DNA of 21,602 nt from JAJTFW01 sp964534995 (lineage in GTDB: Bacteria > Bacteroidota > Bacteroidia > AKYH767-A > OLB10): positions 1-21,602 of the forward strand of contig CAZHSC010000060.1 of NCBI GenBank assembly GCA_964534995.1. The letters run 5' to 3'. The notes under the pieces were generated by a model. That model saw only the letters and a program-made list of their open reading frames with translations, was not told the DNA's origin and ran no database searches. Below are positions 14,123 through 21,602 of the stretch, piece after piece. Every line of letters starts with the position of its first letter. The stretch's first letter is position 1. The translations under genes were made by a program, and so were the position numbers.

Positions 14123-14557
14123 AATACCGGGCGCTTCCACGGGCTCTGTTAAAAATGAAAAGCAGTTGGCCATACCCTGCCCGAAACCTGTTCAATTTTT
14201 CTAACACGGGCCGGGCTTACAAAATGCCTGATAGATATGGGTGCGGGTTGCAGGCGGATTGAAAAACCTAAAAAAATCCTGAAACAAAAATGCTTGAGGA
14301 TACTATTGTAAGCTCCCCTGTAACCAGCCCTAAAACCCGTCTGTCCCAATTGTCATTTGATGTTACACAGAGTAACACCACCGTTAACAATTGAAGCCTT
14401 ACAGGAGATTATTAAAAAAGTGAGCAAAGAACCACACGAACAGGTAATGATTTAATATCTATCTGTACGTCCAGACAGCCGAACTATCCACTGCAGCAAA
14501 CTTCTCCACCCATCCATGATAAAATTATCATATTTCCTTGCCTGAAAAATTTAGCTT
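14123..14557. other. Intergenic region, mostly featureless
   Basis: The 435 nt between the second DUF1801 gene and the converging response regulator carry one possible short reading frame (14360-14455). I see no convincing terminator for either side, no RNA gene and no long repeat. Confidence 0.5.
14360..14455 (+). CDS. Possible 31-residue peptide, unrecognised
   Basis: ATG 14360 to TAA 14455 gives MLHRVTPPLTIEALQEIIKK followed by VSKEPHEQVMI. The central TIEALQEIIKKVSKEP would be an amphipathic helix and looks more protein-like than the neighbouring shadows, but there is no clear promoter, no family and no partner. It could be the N-terminal stump of a lost gene or chance. Confidence 0.2.
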   Translation: MLHRVTPPLTIEALQEIIKKVSKEPHEQVMI

Positions 14558-15217
14558 CTAGGTCAGTTTATTTTCTACCGCGAACTTCACCAGGGAAGCG
14601 GTGTTGGGCAATTTCAATTTGGTGAGCATACTGGTGCGGTGCGTATCCACCGTTCTGACGCTGATATGCAGGATATCGGCGATTTGCTGGTTGGTGTAGC
14701 CCTCCACGATTAGCTTCAGCACTCCCTGCTCACGGGAAGTAATCAGGCTTTCAGAAAACTGCAGTAATTCCGCGCGGGTGGTAATACGAACATCCCGATC
14801 CTTCGTCATGGTGCCGGATAAAATTTCCGACAGGTAGAGTTCATTTTTCAACACGGCCCTCAGGGCTTTTTCAATTTCACCGGCCCCTTCGCTCTTTAAA
14901 ATATAGCCATCGGCACCGGCCTTCACAGCTTTATTTACGGTGGTATATTCCGTATTCATGCTGACAATGATCACCTTCACGCTAGGTCGAAGTCGTTTGA
15001 TTTCCTGCGTGGCCTCAATGCCTCCGATCACCGGCATATTGATATCCATCAATACCACATCGAATTTCTCCGCCAGACATTTGTCAATGGCCTGCCGCCC
15101 GTTGAAGGCAGTATCTGTATTGTGAATATTTAATTCTTCCTTCAGGACCATTTTCAGGCCTTCAATAAACAAGCGATGATCGTCAGCTATTAATATTTTA
15201 AAATTTTTTGACAACAT
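14558..15217 (-). CDS. NarL/FixJ-type response regulator (receiver plus LuxR HTH)
   Basis: 219 residues. The receiver domain (about 5-125) has Asp12-Asp13, phosphoacceptor Asp58 in VVLMDINMP, Ser86 at the switch position and Lys108 in GYILKSE, all in place. The C-terminal LuxR-type HTH (about 157-218) has SLITSREQGVLKLIVEGYTN and QQIADILHISVRTVDTHRTS. It should bind DNA when phosphorylated by a HisKA_3-type kinase. The likely partner is the split kinase at 15579-17570, upstream in the same orientation but separated by a 361-nt gap, so this gene probably has its own promoter. The gap contains an ACGTAAA pair (15494-15512) also found upstream of the hydrolase gene. Confidence 0.93.
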   Translation of the reverse strand: MLSKNFKILIADDHRLFIEGLKMVLKEELNIHNTDTAFNGRQAIDKCLAEKFDVVLMDINMPVIGGIEATQEIKRLRPSVKVIIVSMNTEYTTVNKAVKAGADGYILKSEGAGEIEKALRAVLKNELYLSEILSGTMTKDRDVRITTRAELLQFSESLITSREQGVLKLIVEGYTNQQIADILHISVRTVDTHRTSMLTKLKLPNTASLVKFAVENKLT

Positions 15218-15578
15218 GGGTTACGCTTTACCGCGTATGAATTTAGCTAAATATTATTTGTCGCTCAGTATTTCCATTTACTTTTCAGGTTGCGCCCCGG
15301 ATGATTGCCATTCATGTTTCCATCACGCCGTTGATATACAACTCCAACTGACAGCAAGCGCCGGGAAGCCGGGAGCCATCCCCTGCAAGCCATGATTTCC
15401 TTCTGCAAGGCGGGCGATTTGCAGGAGCAGCCTGTCCTGATAGCATTTACTGTTACTCCATCAAAAGTCCGTTAACACGACATGTGGGGCAATACGTAAA
15501 AAGACGTAAATGAGCGGGTTTCATACTCTGCAGCCGGAGCGGTTAACATACATCTCCCCTTTATGGCTGCCTGCAGAA
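15218..15578. other. Gap between kinase and response regulator
   Basis: No gene is seen. It contains a 7-bp inverted repeat, CCTGCAA (15382-15388) with TTGCAGG (15419-15425), and the shared motif block 15486-15512. A CCTGCAA...TGATTTCCTTC string at 15382-15403 is echoed with small changes at 19448-19468 in the region upstream of the hydrolase. Confidence 0.5.
15486..15512. promoter_or_regulatory. Shared motif block upstream of the response regulator
   Basis: GGGGCAATA (15486-15494) is followed by two ACGTAAA half sites, ACGTAAAAAGACGTAAATG (15494-15512), 10 nt apart, about one helical turn. GGGGCAATA followed by CGTAAA, and a pair ACGTTAAA/ACGTAAA, are found again at 19372-19427 before the hydrolase gene. 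This fits a site for a LuxR-type dimer such as the regulator encoded just downstream, but it could also be a dispersed repeat. Confidence 0.4.
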
Positions 15579-16184
15579 TTATCCTGAAATATCAAGTTCT
15601 ATTTCGCAGCGGAAACCATTGCCCGGGCCCGAGTCGAAATACACCTGACCATTAAACATTTTTACCCGGGTACTGATATTCTTCAGTCCATAGCCTTTGG
15701 TGGCAATCTGAATATCACAGCCCCGGCCATCATCCTCATACATCATGATAATTTTATTATCCCTCTTCAAAACATCCAGGATGATATTCTTTGCCCACGA
15801 ATACTTCAGGGAATTATTAATAAGCTCCTGGGTAATCCTGTACAATGAATTTTCCAGTCTGGCATCCAGCCTTCCCTCCAGGCTATGCATGCTCAGTTCA
15901 AACCTCAGCACCTTGGATGAATTGATTTTATTCACCAGTTCTTCCACGGCCTTTACATATCCATATTCATCCAGCACTTTGGGGGATAAATTAATAAGAA
16001 TGTTGCGGATATCATGAATGGCGGAGTCCAGTATGGAAGAGGAATAATCAATCAGTTCAATCCTGTCCTTTCCCTCCCTTGACTTTAAAGATCCCAAAAA
16101 CAATTTCAGGGTGGAGAGCTGCCCGCCTATGTCATCATGCAGGTCTCTCCCAATCCTTATACGCTCGGCTTCCTGCGTTGCCAC
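15579..16184 (-). CDS. Kinase half of a split 7TMR-DISM sensor histidine kinase (HisKA_3 plus HATPase)
   Basis: 201 residues if translation restarts at GTG 16184. It carries the H box RIRIGRDLHDDIGGQL with phosphoacceptor His16, the N box ITQELINNSLKYS, and the G boxes DDGRGCDI and GYGLKNI with GNGFRCEIEL at the end: a complete HisKA_3 dimerisation domain and ATPase domain of the NarX/DesK type. There is no membrane segment in this part. The frame is continuous with the upstream sensor half: 13 sense codons (beginning ENKLLQDENLK) separate GTG 16184 from the TAG at 16224-16226, so this is one ancestral gene of about 663 codons. Alone, the fragment would be a soluble kinase cut off from its sensor. 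Confidence 0.88.
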   Translation of the reverse strand: MATQEAERIRIGRDLHDDIGGQLSTLKLFLGSLKSREGKDRIELIDYSSSILDSAIHDIRNILINLSPKVLDEYGYVKAVEELVNKINSSKVLRFELSMHSLEGRLDARLENSLYRITQELINNSLKYSWAKNIILDVLKRDNKIIMMYEDDGRGCDIQIATKGYGLKNISTRVKMFNGQVYFDSGPGNGFRCEIELDISG

Positions 16185-16223
16185 TATGGCCTTCAGATTT
16201 TCATCCTGCAGCAGCTTATTTTC

Positions 16224-17570
16224 CTATAGCGACCTGATCAACTCCGCCTGCAGGAGAATCCTGTTCTTCTCTTCCAAACTTGAAAAGGCGCCCAATCCGA
16301 GCGTGAAACACAGGAGTTCAATTAAAACACCCGTTTCCATCAGGGGATAGTCATTCCATGAAGAAAAAGAATCGGTGGTGGAGAGCCACGAGGCGCAGGC
16401 AAACAGGATCAATGAAAAGGAGCCCATGGCGATATATCCTGACAAAGGGATCAACTTAAAAAAGCTAAGCACAATAGAGATGGTACCAATCAGGAGCATC
16501 AATCCACGGGCGATGTCAAAAATCAAAATCACCACATCCGAACCAAAATAAAAATAGCTGATGGTAATAATTACCGTATACATCACGACGATATATCGTC
16601 CAAGCAGCAAAATGCGGCTGATGAGGGGGGAGTACTTCTTTACATTTAAAAAGCTCTCCACAAATAAAAAATAATAGTAATAGGCAAGCACCTGCATCAG
16701 GCCTAAAAAAGTAAGCAGCGGCGGATTATAAGCATCAAAAAAAGTAATGCTCAATACGGATGACACCAGTGGAAAAAATATCAACACCTGAAATACCGAA
16801 TAATACAGGTAAACCTTTTTTAAGGTTTGCACAAAAAGCAGGAAGCTGTAAATGCTGAAAACAATAAAAACGCCGGAAAAAATCAGCTGAACCAGATTCG
16901 CCCTGCCAAAGTCTTTGCTGACAATGTCGGGATAAAGTCCGTTATTATAATGCTTTTGCGAAGCGACATGTATGCCCGCTCCCACTTCATAAAATCCATT
17001 CAGATATTTAATCAGATAGCTGGCCTTTTCCCCTTTGGGAAGCACAATTTTACATACATAAAAATAATTACTGTCATTCCGTTCCGAGAGCTTCGCTTCC
17101 TTACCCGCAGCAGCTACAAAAACCGGTTTGTCATCCTTAATTTCATACAGGCTCCAGAAATTATAAAACTTATTAAACAGATAAAATACCGAATCCTCCC
17201 TTGCATTGTTATGTAATGAAAACTTTTGCCAGAAAATTTCACGCGCGGACATATCTATGTTTTCAAACATTCTGGCTTTATACGGAACAAAGGCGCCTTT
17301 TTTCAGGGCAGTGGCGGCATCTTCCTCCAGGTGTCCGGAAACATATATTGACATATAGGGCAACAGCGATTCCGCTCTTTCCAGCTTACTGAGCATATAC
17401 ACGGAGGCGGAGTGGTTAGCAACAAGTGGCTTTGGCTGCAGGAAAATAAAAAGCAGCAATAAAAGTGCGCCTGCCAGGCATGGAAGACCGGATTTGCAGC
17501 CGGCATCCTGCCCTGCTGCGGGTGTGCTTACAAAAGTATGGCTATCCAACATTCCACTGCACGGTATCAT
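16224..17570 (-). CDS. Sensor half of a split 7TMR-DISM histidine kinase (ends at in-frame TAG)
   Basis: From ATG 17570 the product is 448 residues (ATG 17552 is the alternative; TTG 17615 would overlap the preceding stop). A hydrophobic signal/anchor (LAGALLLLLFIFL) is followed by an extracellular 7TMR-DISMED2-type domain (about 50-205, with SLYEIKDD and YLIKYLNGFYEVGAGIHV) and seven membrane helices (about 225-430). It ends SSLEEKNRILLQAELIRSL at TAG 16224-16226, just where the coiled coil to the kinase domain begins. The same frame continues with kinase sequence (15579-16184). It follows the hydrolase stop by 37 nt, so the two are probably co-transcribed. As it stands it would be a membrane sensor without output, unless TAG is read through. 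Confidence 0.85.
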   Translation of the reverse strand: MIPCSGMLDSHTFVSTPAAGQDAGCKSGLPCLAGALLLLLFIFLQPKPLVANHSASVYMLSKLERAESLLPYMSIYVSGHLEEDAATALKKGAFVPYKARMFENIDMSAREIFWQKFSLHNNAREDSVFYLFNKFYNFWSLYEIKDDKPVFVAAAGKEAKLSERNDSNYFYVCKIVLPKGEKASYLIKYLNGFYEVGAGIHVASQKHYNNGLYPDIVSKDFGRANLVQLIFSGVFIVFSIYSFLLFVQTLKKVYLYYSVFQVLIFFPLVSSVLSITFFDAYNPPLLTFLGLMQVLAYYYYFLFVESFLNVKKYSPLISRILLLGRYIVVMYTVIITISYFYFGSDVVILIFDIARGLMLLIGTISIVLSFFKLIPLSGYIAMGSFSLILFACASWLSTTDSFSSWNDYPLMETGVLIELLCFTLGLGAFSSLEEKNRILLQAELIRSL

Positions 17571-17607
17571 AGTGCGCTTCGTCGTTAAAAAAACAGCTCC
17601 TGATAAT

Positions 17608-19263
17608 TTATTCAACCAACAGTCTTCCGTTCATCAACACCCCTTCCGCTCCGGTTGCCCGGATAAAATACATGCCCTTTGGCCAATCGCGACAATCCAG
17701 AATCAGTTCGCCGGTCAATGTTTCCGTCCAGACCTTTCTCCCCTGGATATCATACAGCGCTACTTCAATCTTTCCCGGATAGCCCGGGGAAGCCGTAAGC
17801 GTTAGCTGACTGGAAACCGGGTTGGGATGATACTTTACGATATCAACAGCGGTATTCACCGTTAAGATTCCTGTGGTTAGTCCTACCTGCAATGTATCGA
17901 TGCGGGTACAGCCCACGCTGTCTGTCACGGTAAGGATATACGTCCCTGCTGATAGACCGGTATTTAACACCGTGCTGGCGCCATTACTCCAGGAAACGGT
18001 AAACGGGGGTACGCCTCCTAAAATATTAACGGCAATTTGTCCATCCAGTGCCCCCGGAAAAGATTCGTCCACAATGGTAACATCCGAAATAATATAATCG
18101 GTTCTCAGGGTGTCAAACCATGCCTTCCCGTTAATAAAGGAGATGCTGGCACACATACTATGCCCGAGATTGGCTCCTGAATTCACCAGTTGAACGGAAG
18201 TTGATCCGTTTTGAACAAACTTACTGTAGGCTACCAAAGCGTTTTGATATACCACTTGTTCATCAGCGGTACAGTACATAATTTTAGTAGGGGAAACGGG
18301 GGTCCAGTTGGTGAGATCATTCTCCCTCAACAACTGTCTGAAATAATGTGCCGTATCGGTTCTGAAGGAATCCAGCATTAAAGGCTGTAAAATATCATTG
18401 GGCTCCGGCGGCAACTGGTTATTAATAAATAAAAGGTTATACTGCCCATTAAACAAAGGGCGGAGGGAGGTATCATACGGACTTATCAGCACATTGGTGT
18501 TGGAGGGCCATATATTGTACACCTGATCATATCCAAATAAAATATAAGGCAAATACACCGATGCCGAGAAAACGCTGTCGGCTTCAATCACGGCGGCCTG
18601 AGAACCGGATAAATCATAGGGGCCTGACATGGGCAGGGAAGCGGTTATGGGAAATTCGGCAGGGAAATGCTCCTCCATCACTTTCTGCGCAGCCATGGTG
18701 GTATGGCCTCCCTGTGAGTAGCCGGCAAGAAAGAGCTGACCATTCAATTCCAGGCCCAGGCTGTCGATCAGCTCCCGCGATGCGCGTAGCATGTCAATGG
18801 CTGCAGACGCTTCCGACTGTGCATGCAGGTAGGGGTGTATGGGAACAGGACTGTCGCCCAGGCCAAGGTAATCGGGCAGGGATGCGGCATAGCCATCGGA
18901 AGCAAGTGCTACTCCGACAACGATTTCTCCTCCCAGATAAGAAGGGACATTGGTCTTCATAGTTTCCGTGCCATGATGATAACTTACCAGTGGAAGTTTA
19001 CAAGGGGGATTCACCGGCAACAGCAAGGCTCCCGAAGCGGTAGTAGCCGTGCTGTCATAACTTACCGTATTATAAATAACTTTATACACATTCACAAAAA
19101 ACCGTTTGGGAAAAATAAAGGTGGGGACCCCATTGGCAATATACATCGAATCAATCTGGGCGTAATTATAGCTTTTGATCAGTTGAAAAGAGGACAAATG
19201 CTGCGCGGGTGAAGGCAGATACATCAATAAAAAGATCAGGAGGGAGAGTACACTTCTTATCAT
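17608..19263 (-). CDS. Secreted lipase-like alpha/beta hydrolase with SprB repeat and T9SS type A sorting domain
   Basis: 551 residues. Signal peptide about 1-20 (ending SPAQ). The alpha/beta-hydrolase part (about 55-390) resembles the secretory lipase (LIP) type: oxyanion-side SYHHGTE; nucleophile Ser183 in GYSQGG; likely acid Asp334 in MYCTADEQV; and likely base His368 in ANLGHSM. DYLGLGDS at 131-138 is typical of these lipases. A SprB-type repeat follows (about 393-455, DGQIAVNILGGVPPFTVSWS to VTDSVGC), then the T9SS sorting domain (about 470-551, YHPNPVSSQLTL, DIQGRKVW, GMYFIRATG). It should be surface-bound or released, hydrolysing esters or lipids. It is the first gene of the leftward unit with the sensor kinase. 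A clear -7 element is not seen; a weak TAAATTTA lies close before the start. Confidence 0.92.
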   Translation of the reverse strand: MIRSVLSLLIFLLMYLPSPAQHLSSFQLIKSYNYAQIDSMYIANGVPTFIFPKRFFVNVYKVIYNTVSYDSTATTASGALLLPVNPPCKLPLVSYHHGTETMKTNVPSYLGGEIVVGVALASDGYAASLPDYLGLGDSPVPIHPYLHAQSEASAAIDMLRASRELIDSLGLELNGQLFLAGYSQGGHTTMAAQKVMEEHFPAEFPITASLPMSGPYDLSGSQAAVIEADSVFSASVYLPYILFGYDQVYNIWPSNTNVLISPYDTSLRPLFNGQYNLLFINNQLPPEPNDILQPLMLDSFRTDTAHYFRQLLRENDLTNWTPVSPTKIMYCTADEQVVYQNALVAYSKFVQNGSTSVQLVNSGANLGHSMCASISFINGKAWFDTLRTDYIISDVTIVDESFPGALDGQIAVNILGGVPPFTVSWSNGASTVLNTGLSAGTYILTVTDSVGCTRIDTLQVGLTTGILTVNTAVDIVKYHPNPVSSQLTLTASPGYPGKIEVALYDIQGRKVWTETLTGELILDCRDWPKGMYFIRATGAEGVLMNGRLLVE

Positions 19264-19371
19264 AAAATTTTCTTTAAATTTATTCTAAATGACGATGTTC
19301 ATAAATTAACTCTTTAAAAATATTGAATAAATTTATAATCATGCAGGGCGGGTTCGTGTTTTGAGTTGACC

Positions 19372-19427
19372 GGGGCAATATTCGTAAACACATCCAACGG
19401 GCAGCCTACGTTAAAACACGTAAAATG
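19372..19427. promoter_or_regulatory. Shared motif block upstream of the hydrolase gene
   Basis: GGGGCAATATTCGTAAA (19372-19388) and ACGTTAAAACACGTAAAATG (19408-19427) match the block at 15486-15512 except for small insertions. It lies 110-165 nt upstream of the hydrolase start and also upstream of the divergent CBS gene at 19557, so it could serve either. A site for the response regulator of this locus is a testable guess. Confidence 0.4.
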
Positions 19428-19556
19428 TACCTTCTGCCGGTACCCCTCCTGCAACCGTGATTTCCTTCACCATGATGAAAATCATGTTGTTTGCCGGTAT
19501 AAGGCATGCCATAAATTACGGGTCTTATTTATTTTTCGGGTTCAGAGATCACCTGC

Positions 19557-21440
19557 ATGGGAGAGCAAAAAGTCAACAACTACATTTCAGCAGCCGAAAA
19601 AAACCGCTTTATCCATCATTTGCTGCAGGATTTGGATGCCCTGGAGTATATGCTACAGGAAGGGTGGATGGAAAAAGACATTATGCGTATCGGAGCTGAG
19701 CAGGAAATGTGTCTGGTAGATCATAACTTTCGTCCATCATTGGATGGTCCTGAAATATTAAGTAAGATTAATGATACACATTTTACGACTGAACTTGCCC
19801 GTTACAACCTGGAGCTGAATCTGGATCCCTTGCAATTGAAATCAGGTGCATTTACGGAGATGGAAGCGCAGTTGAAGTCTTTGCTTTCCGATGCTTCGGT
19901 ATATGCAGCTCCTTTCGGGAATAAAGTGCTGCTTTGTGGCATCCTTCCTTCCATCACCACCAGGGAACTGGATTTATCGTACCTGACACCTAAGCCGCGG
20001 TATTACTCGTTGGACCAAAGACTGCGTGCCATGCGCGACAGCGACTTTGAAGTACACATCCAGGGTAATGATGAACTTATTCTCCGTCACAATAATATTT
20101 TACTCGAAGCCTGCAACACCAGTTTCCAGGTACATCTGCAGATTGATCCGGATGATTTCACGGACCTTTATAACTGGGCGCAGCTTATTTCCGGTCCCGT
20201 ACTTTCCGTCTGCACGAATTCCCCCATGTTGTTCGGCAAGGAATTATGGGCGGAAACACGCATAGCTCTTTTTCAGCAGAGCCTGGATATACGCACCAGA
20301 ACCAATCATCTCCGCCAGCGAAAGCCCCGTGTTAATTTTGGAAATGACTGGGCCCGCGGATCGGTAACGTCATTGATCAAAGACGATATTTCCCGGTTTC
20401 CGATGATTCTGACAGGCGATACTGAAGATGCGGCAGCACTGATCAAAGCAGGCAATGTACCCAGGTTGAAAGCCTTTAGTCTTCATAACGGTACGATATG
20501 GAAATGGAACCGACCCTGCTATGGCGTTACTAACGGAAAACCACATTTGCGTATTGAATGCCGTTATATTCCTTCCGGCCCGACACCTGAGGATGAGATT
20601 GCCAATGCGGCTTTCTGGGTGGGGATCATGCAGGCATTGCCGGAGCAATACAGGAAGCTTCAGTATAAAATGGATTTCACGGATGTAAAAGAGAATTTTA
20701 TCAAAGCGGCACGCTATGGAATTCATACGGAACTGAAGTGGAACGGACGGTTTTATCCGGCACGGCAGATTGTACTCGAAGAATTACTACCGCTTGCCAG
20801 AACCGGGTTACAGAAATCAGGATTCACAGGACATGAAATTGAACAATTGCTGTATATTATTATAGAACGGGCCAGTACGCTGCAGACCGGCAGTCAGTGG
20901 CAGTCAGATCAGTTCCGCCAATTGAAGAAAAAATACGAACCCATCGAAGCACAACTCGAGCTAACAGCATCCTTATACGAAAATCAACAGACAGGCAAAC
21001 CTGTTGCCGCATGGAAACACCGCAGTGAATTGTCTTCCGGAACTTCACGCATACGAATGGCTGAAGAGTGCATGAGCACTGATATTCTGAGCGTCAGAGA
21101 AGATGATCCTGCCGAGCTTGTGGCCCGCATCATGGAATGGAACGACATACATCATGTTCCGGTAGAAAATGAAGCCGGAGATTTAACCGGTCTGATTACT
21201 TCCCGGCATCTGGAACGACACAGCAGTGAAGGAATGCTGAACCCAGGTCTCAGTGCCGCAGATATTATGCTGCGTTCCTTTGTTTTCATTCATCCCGGTA
21301 CTACGATCATGGATGCGATGCAACTGATGATCCGTCATCAGATCAGTTGCCTGCCGGTTTTGCATGACGGGAAATTGTGTGGAATCGTTACGGATAAAGA
21401 CACCGGCAGGGTCTGGGAGAAGATGAAAGGAAGCGCTTAA
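19557..21440 (+). CDS. Glutamate-cysteine-ligase-like (GCS2) domain fused to two CBS domains
   Basis: 627 residues, no signal peptide, cytoplasmic. Residues about 40-400 look like the GCS2 carboxylate-amine ligase fold: IGAEQEM (Glu48-Glu50, the metal/ATP-binding GxExE-like start), ELNLDP (86-91), a strand with LRHNNILLEACNTSFQVHLQ, NSPMLFG, and the PHLRIECRYIPSGPTPEDEI segment. These enzymes join an amine to a glutamate carboxylate using ATP. After a helical linker come two CBS motifs (about 506-555, MSTDILSVREDD to LTGLITSRHL, and 571-616, RSFVFIHPGTT to CGIVTDKD), which as a pair normally bind an adenine nucleotide. This suggests an ATP-dependent ligase controlled by energy charge; the actual substrate is not known. 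Start ATG 19557 is the only good one. It is divergent from the hydrolase; 162 nt follow it with no clear terminator. Confidence 0.85.
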   Translation: MGEQKVNNYISAAEKNRFIHHLLQDLDALEYMLQEGWMEKDIMRIGAEQEMCLVDHNFRPSLDGPEILSKINDTHFTTELARYNLELNLDPLQLKSGAFTEMEAQLKSLLSDASVYAAPFGNKVLLCGILPSITTRELDLSYLTPKPRYYSLDQRLRAMRDSDFEVHIQGNDELILRHNNILLEACNTSFQVHLQIDPDDFTDLYNWAQLISGPVLSVCTNSPMLFGKELWAETRIALFQQSLDIRTRTNHLRQRKPRVNFGNDWARGSVTSLIKDDISRFPMILTGDTEDAAALIKAGNVPRLKAFSLHNGTIWKWNRPCYGVTNGKPHLRIECRYIPSGPTPEDEIANAAFWVGIMQALPEQYRKLQYKMDFTDVKENFIKAARYGIHTELKWNGRFYPARQIVLEELLPLARTGLQKSGFTGHEIEQLLYIIIERASTLQTGSQWQSDQFRQLKKKYEPIEAQLELTASLYENQQTGKPVAAWKHRSELSSGTSRIRMAEECMSTDILSVREDDPAELVARIMEWNDIHHVPVENEAGDLTGLITSRHLERHSSEGMLNPGLSAADIMLRSFVFIHPGTTIMDAMQLMIRHQISCLPVLHDGKLCGIVTDKDTGRVWEKMKGSA

Positions 21441-21602
21441 TATATGTGGTTTCACTTTTTTATTCAATTTGACAGCAGGATTCTTCCCATTACAGGAACT
21501 TCACAGGATTCGGATAGCCTTGTGCGAGGATTGTGAAATTAATAATCACTTCCTATCAAGTTTCTAATGCAACTTTAATTTGATTTTGTATTGATGTTGA
21601 AA

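Noticed and set aside
15579..17570. TAG reassignment as the explanation for the split kinase
   Set aside because: TAG ends at least two other good genes in the window (GloVer at 6643 and DUF2975 at 13057), so it works as a stop here.
17571..17615. TTG 17615 as start of the sensor kinase
   Set aside because: It overlaps the end of the hydrolase gene and only lengthens the stretch before the signal anchor; ATG 17570 or 17552 is more natural.
18561..19212. Forward frames opposite the hydrolase gene
   Set aside because: Antisense shadows; the minus-strand protein has signal peptide, GYSQGG, SprB repeat and sorting domain.

Overview
The window looks like a chromosomal piece of a Bacteroidota bacterium, probably near Chitinophagales/Sphingobacteriales. 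The reasons are three exported proteins with a type IX secretion (T9SS) type A C-terminal sorting domain, AT-rich promoters close to the Bacteroidota consensus TTTG-N(17-23)-TAnnTTTG, almost no Shine-Dalgarno sites, and families typical of the phylum (GloVer-repeat protein, SprB repeat, DUF7619, 7TMR-DISM kinase with NarL-type regulator, DUF2975/XRE pair). No rRNA, tRNA, CRISPR array, transposase or phage gene was seen. The exact taxon cannot be fixed from the sequence.

Layout. 1-1104: non-coding and repeat-rich (two copies of an AATTCGTATCAT repeat, a 16-nt tandem repeat, three copies of a GC-rich CTCCCGGGCGGGTCA repeat, a pseudoknot-capable inverted repeat), ending in the 3' stump of an endonuclease/exonuclease/phosphatase gene. 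1105-6586 (+): a periplasmic two-domain M16 zinc protease with a clear terminator, then a large PKD/SdrD-B/DUF7619 T9SS cargo protein. 6643-8981 (-): a GloVer-repeat T9SS cargo protein and an SRAP-family (YedK/HMCES-type) protein. 8982-10109: over 1 kb without a convincing gene but with good promoters and a leftward terminator. 10110-12237 (+): visibly A+T-richer accessory genes (exported acetolactate decarboxylase; a 26-residue membrane peptide overlapping a GyrI-like gene; a DUF1801 gene without a normal start), separated by long structured spacers. 12520-14122 (+): DUF2975 membrane protein plus XRE regulator, and a second DUF1801 protein. 14558-19263 (-): a T9SS-exported lipase-like hydrolase, then a 7TMR-DISM sensor kinase split by one in-frame TAG, then its likely NarL/FixJ response regulator. 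19557-21440 (+): a fusion of a glutamate-cysteine-ligase-like domain with two CBS domains.

How they fit together. The hydrolase, split kinase and response regulator read as one sensory/secretion locus; the upstream regions of the hydrolase and of the regulator share an ACGTAAA/GGGGCAATA motif that could be a common binding site. The 10.1-12.2 kb block looks like acquired single-gene units with their own spacers, two of which carry a near-identical 15-nt motif. The strongest points for follow-up are the interrupted kinase, the shared motif, the overlapping micro-ORF, and the cassette-like spacers. No wholly new multi-gene system could be demonstrated by reading alone.
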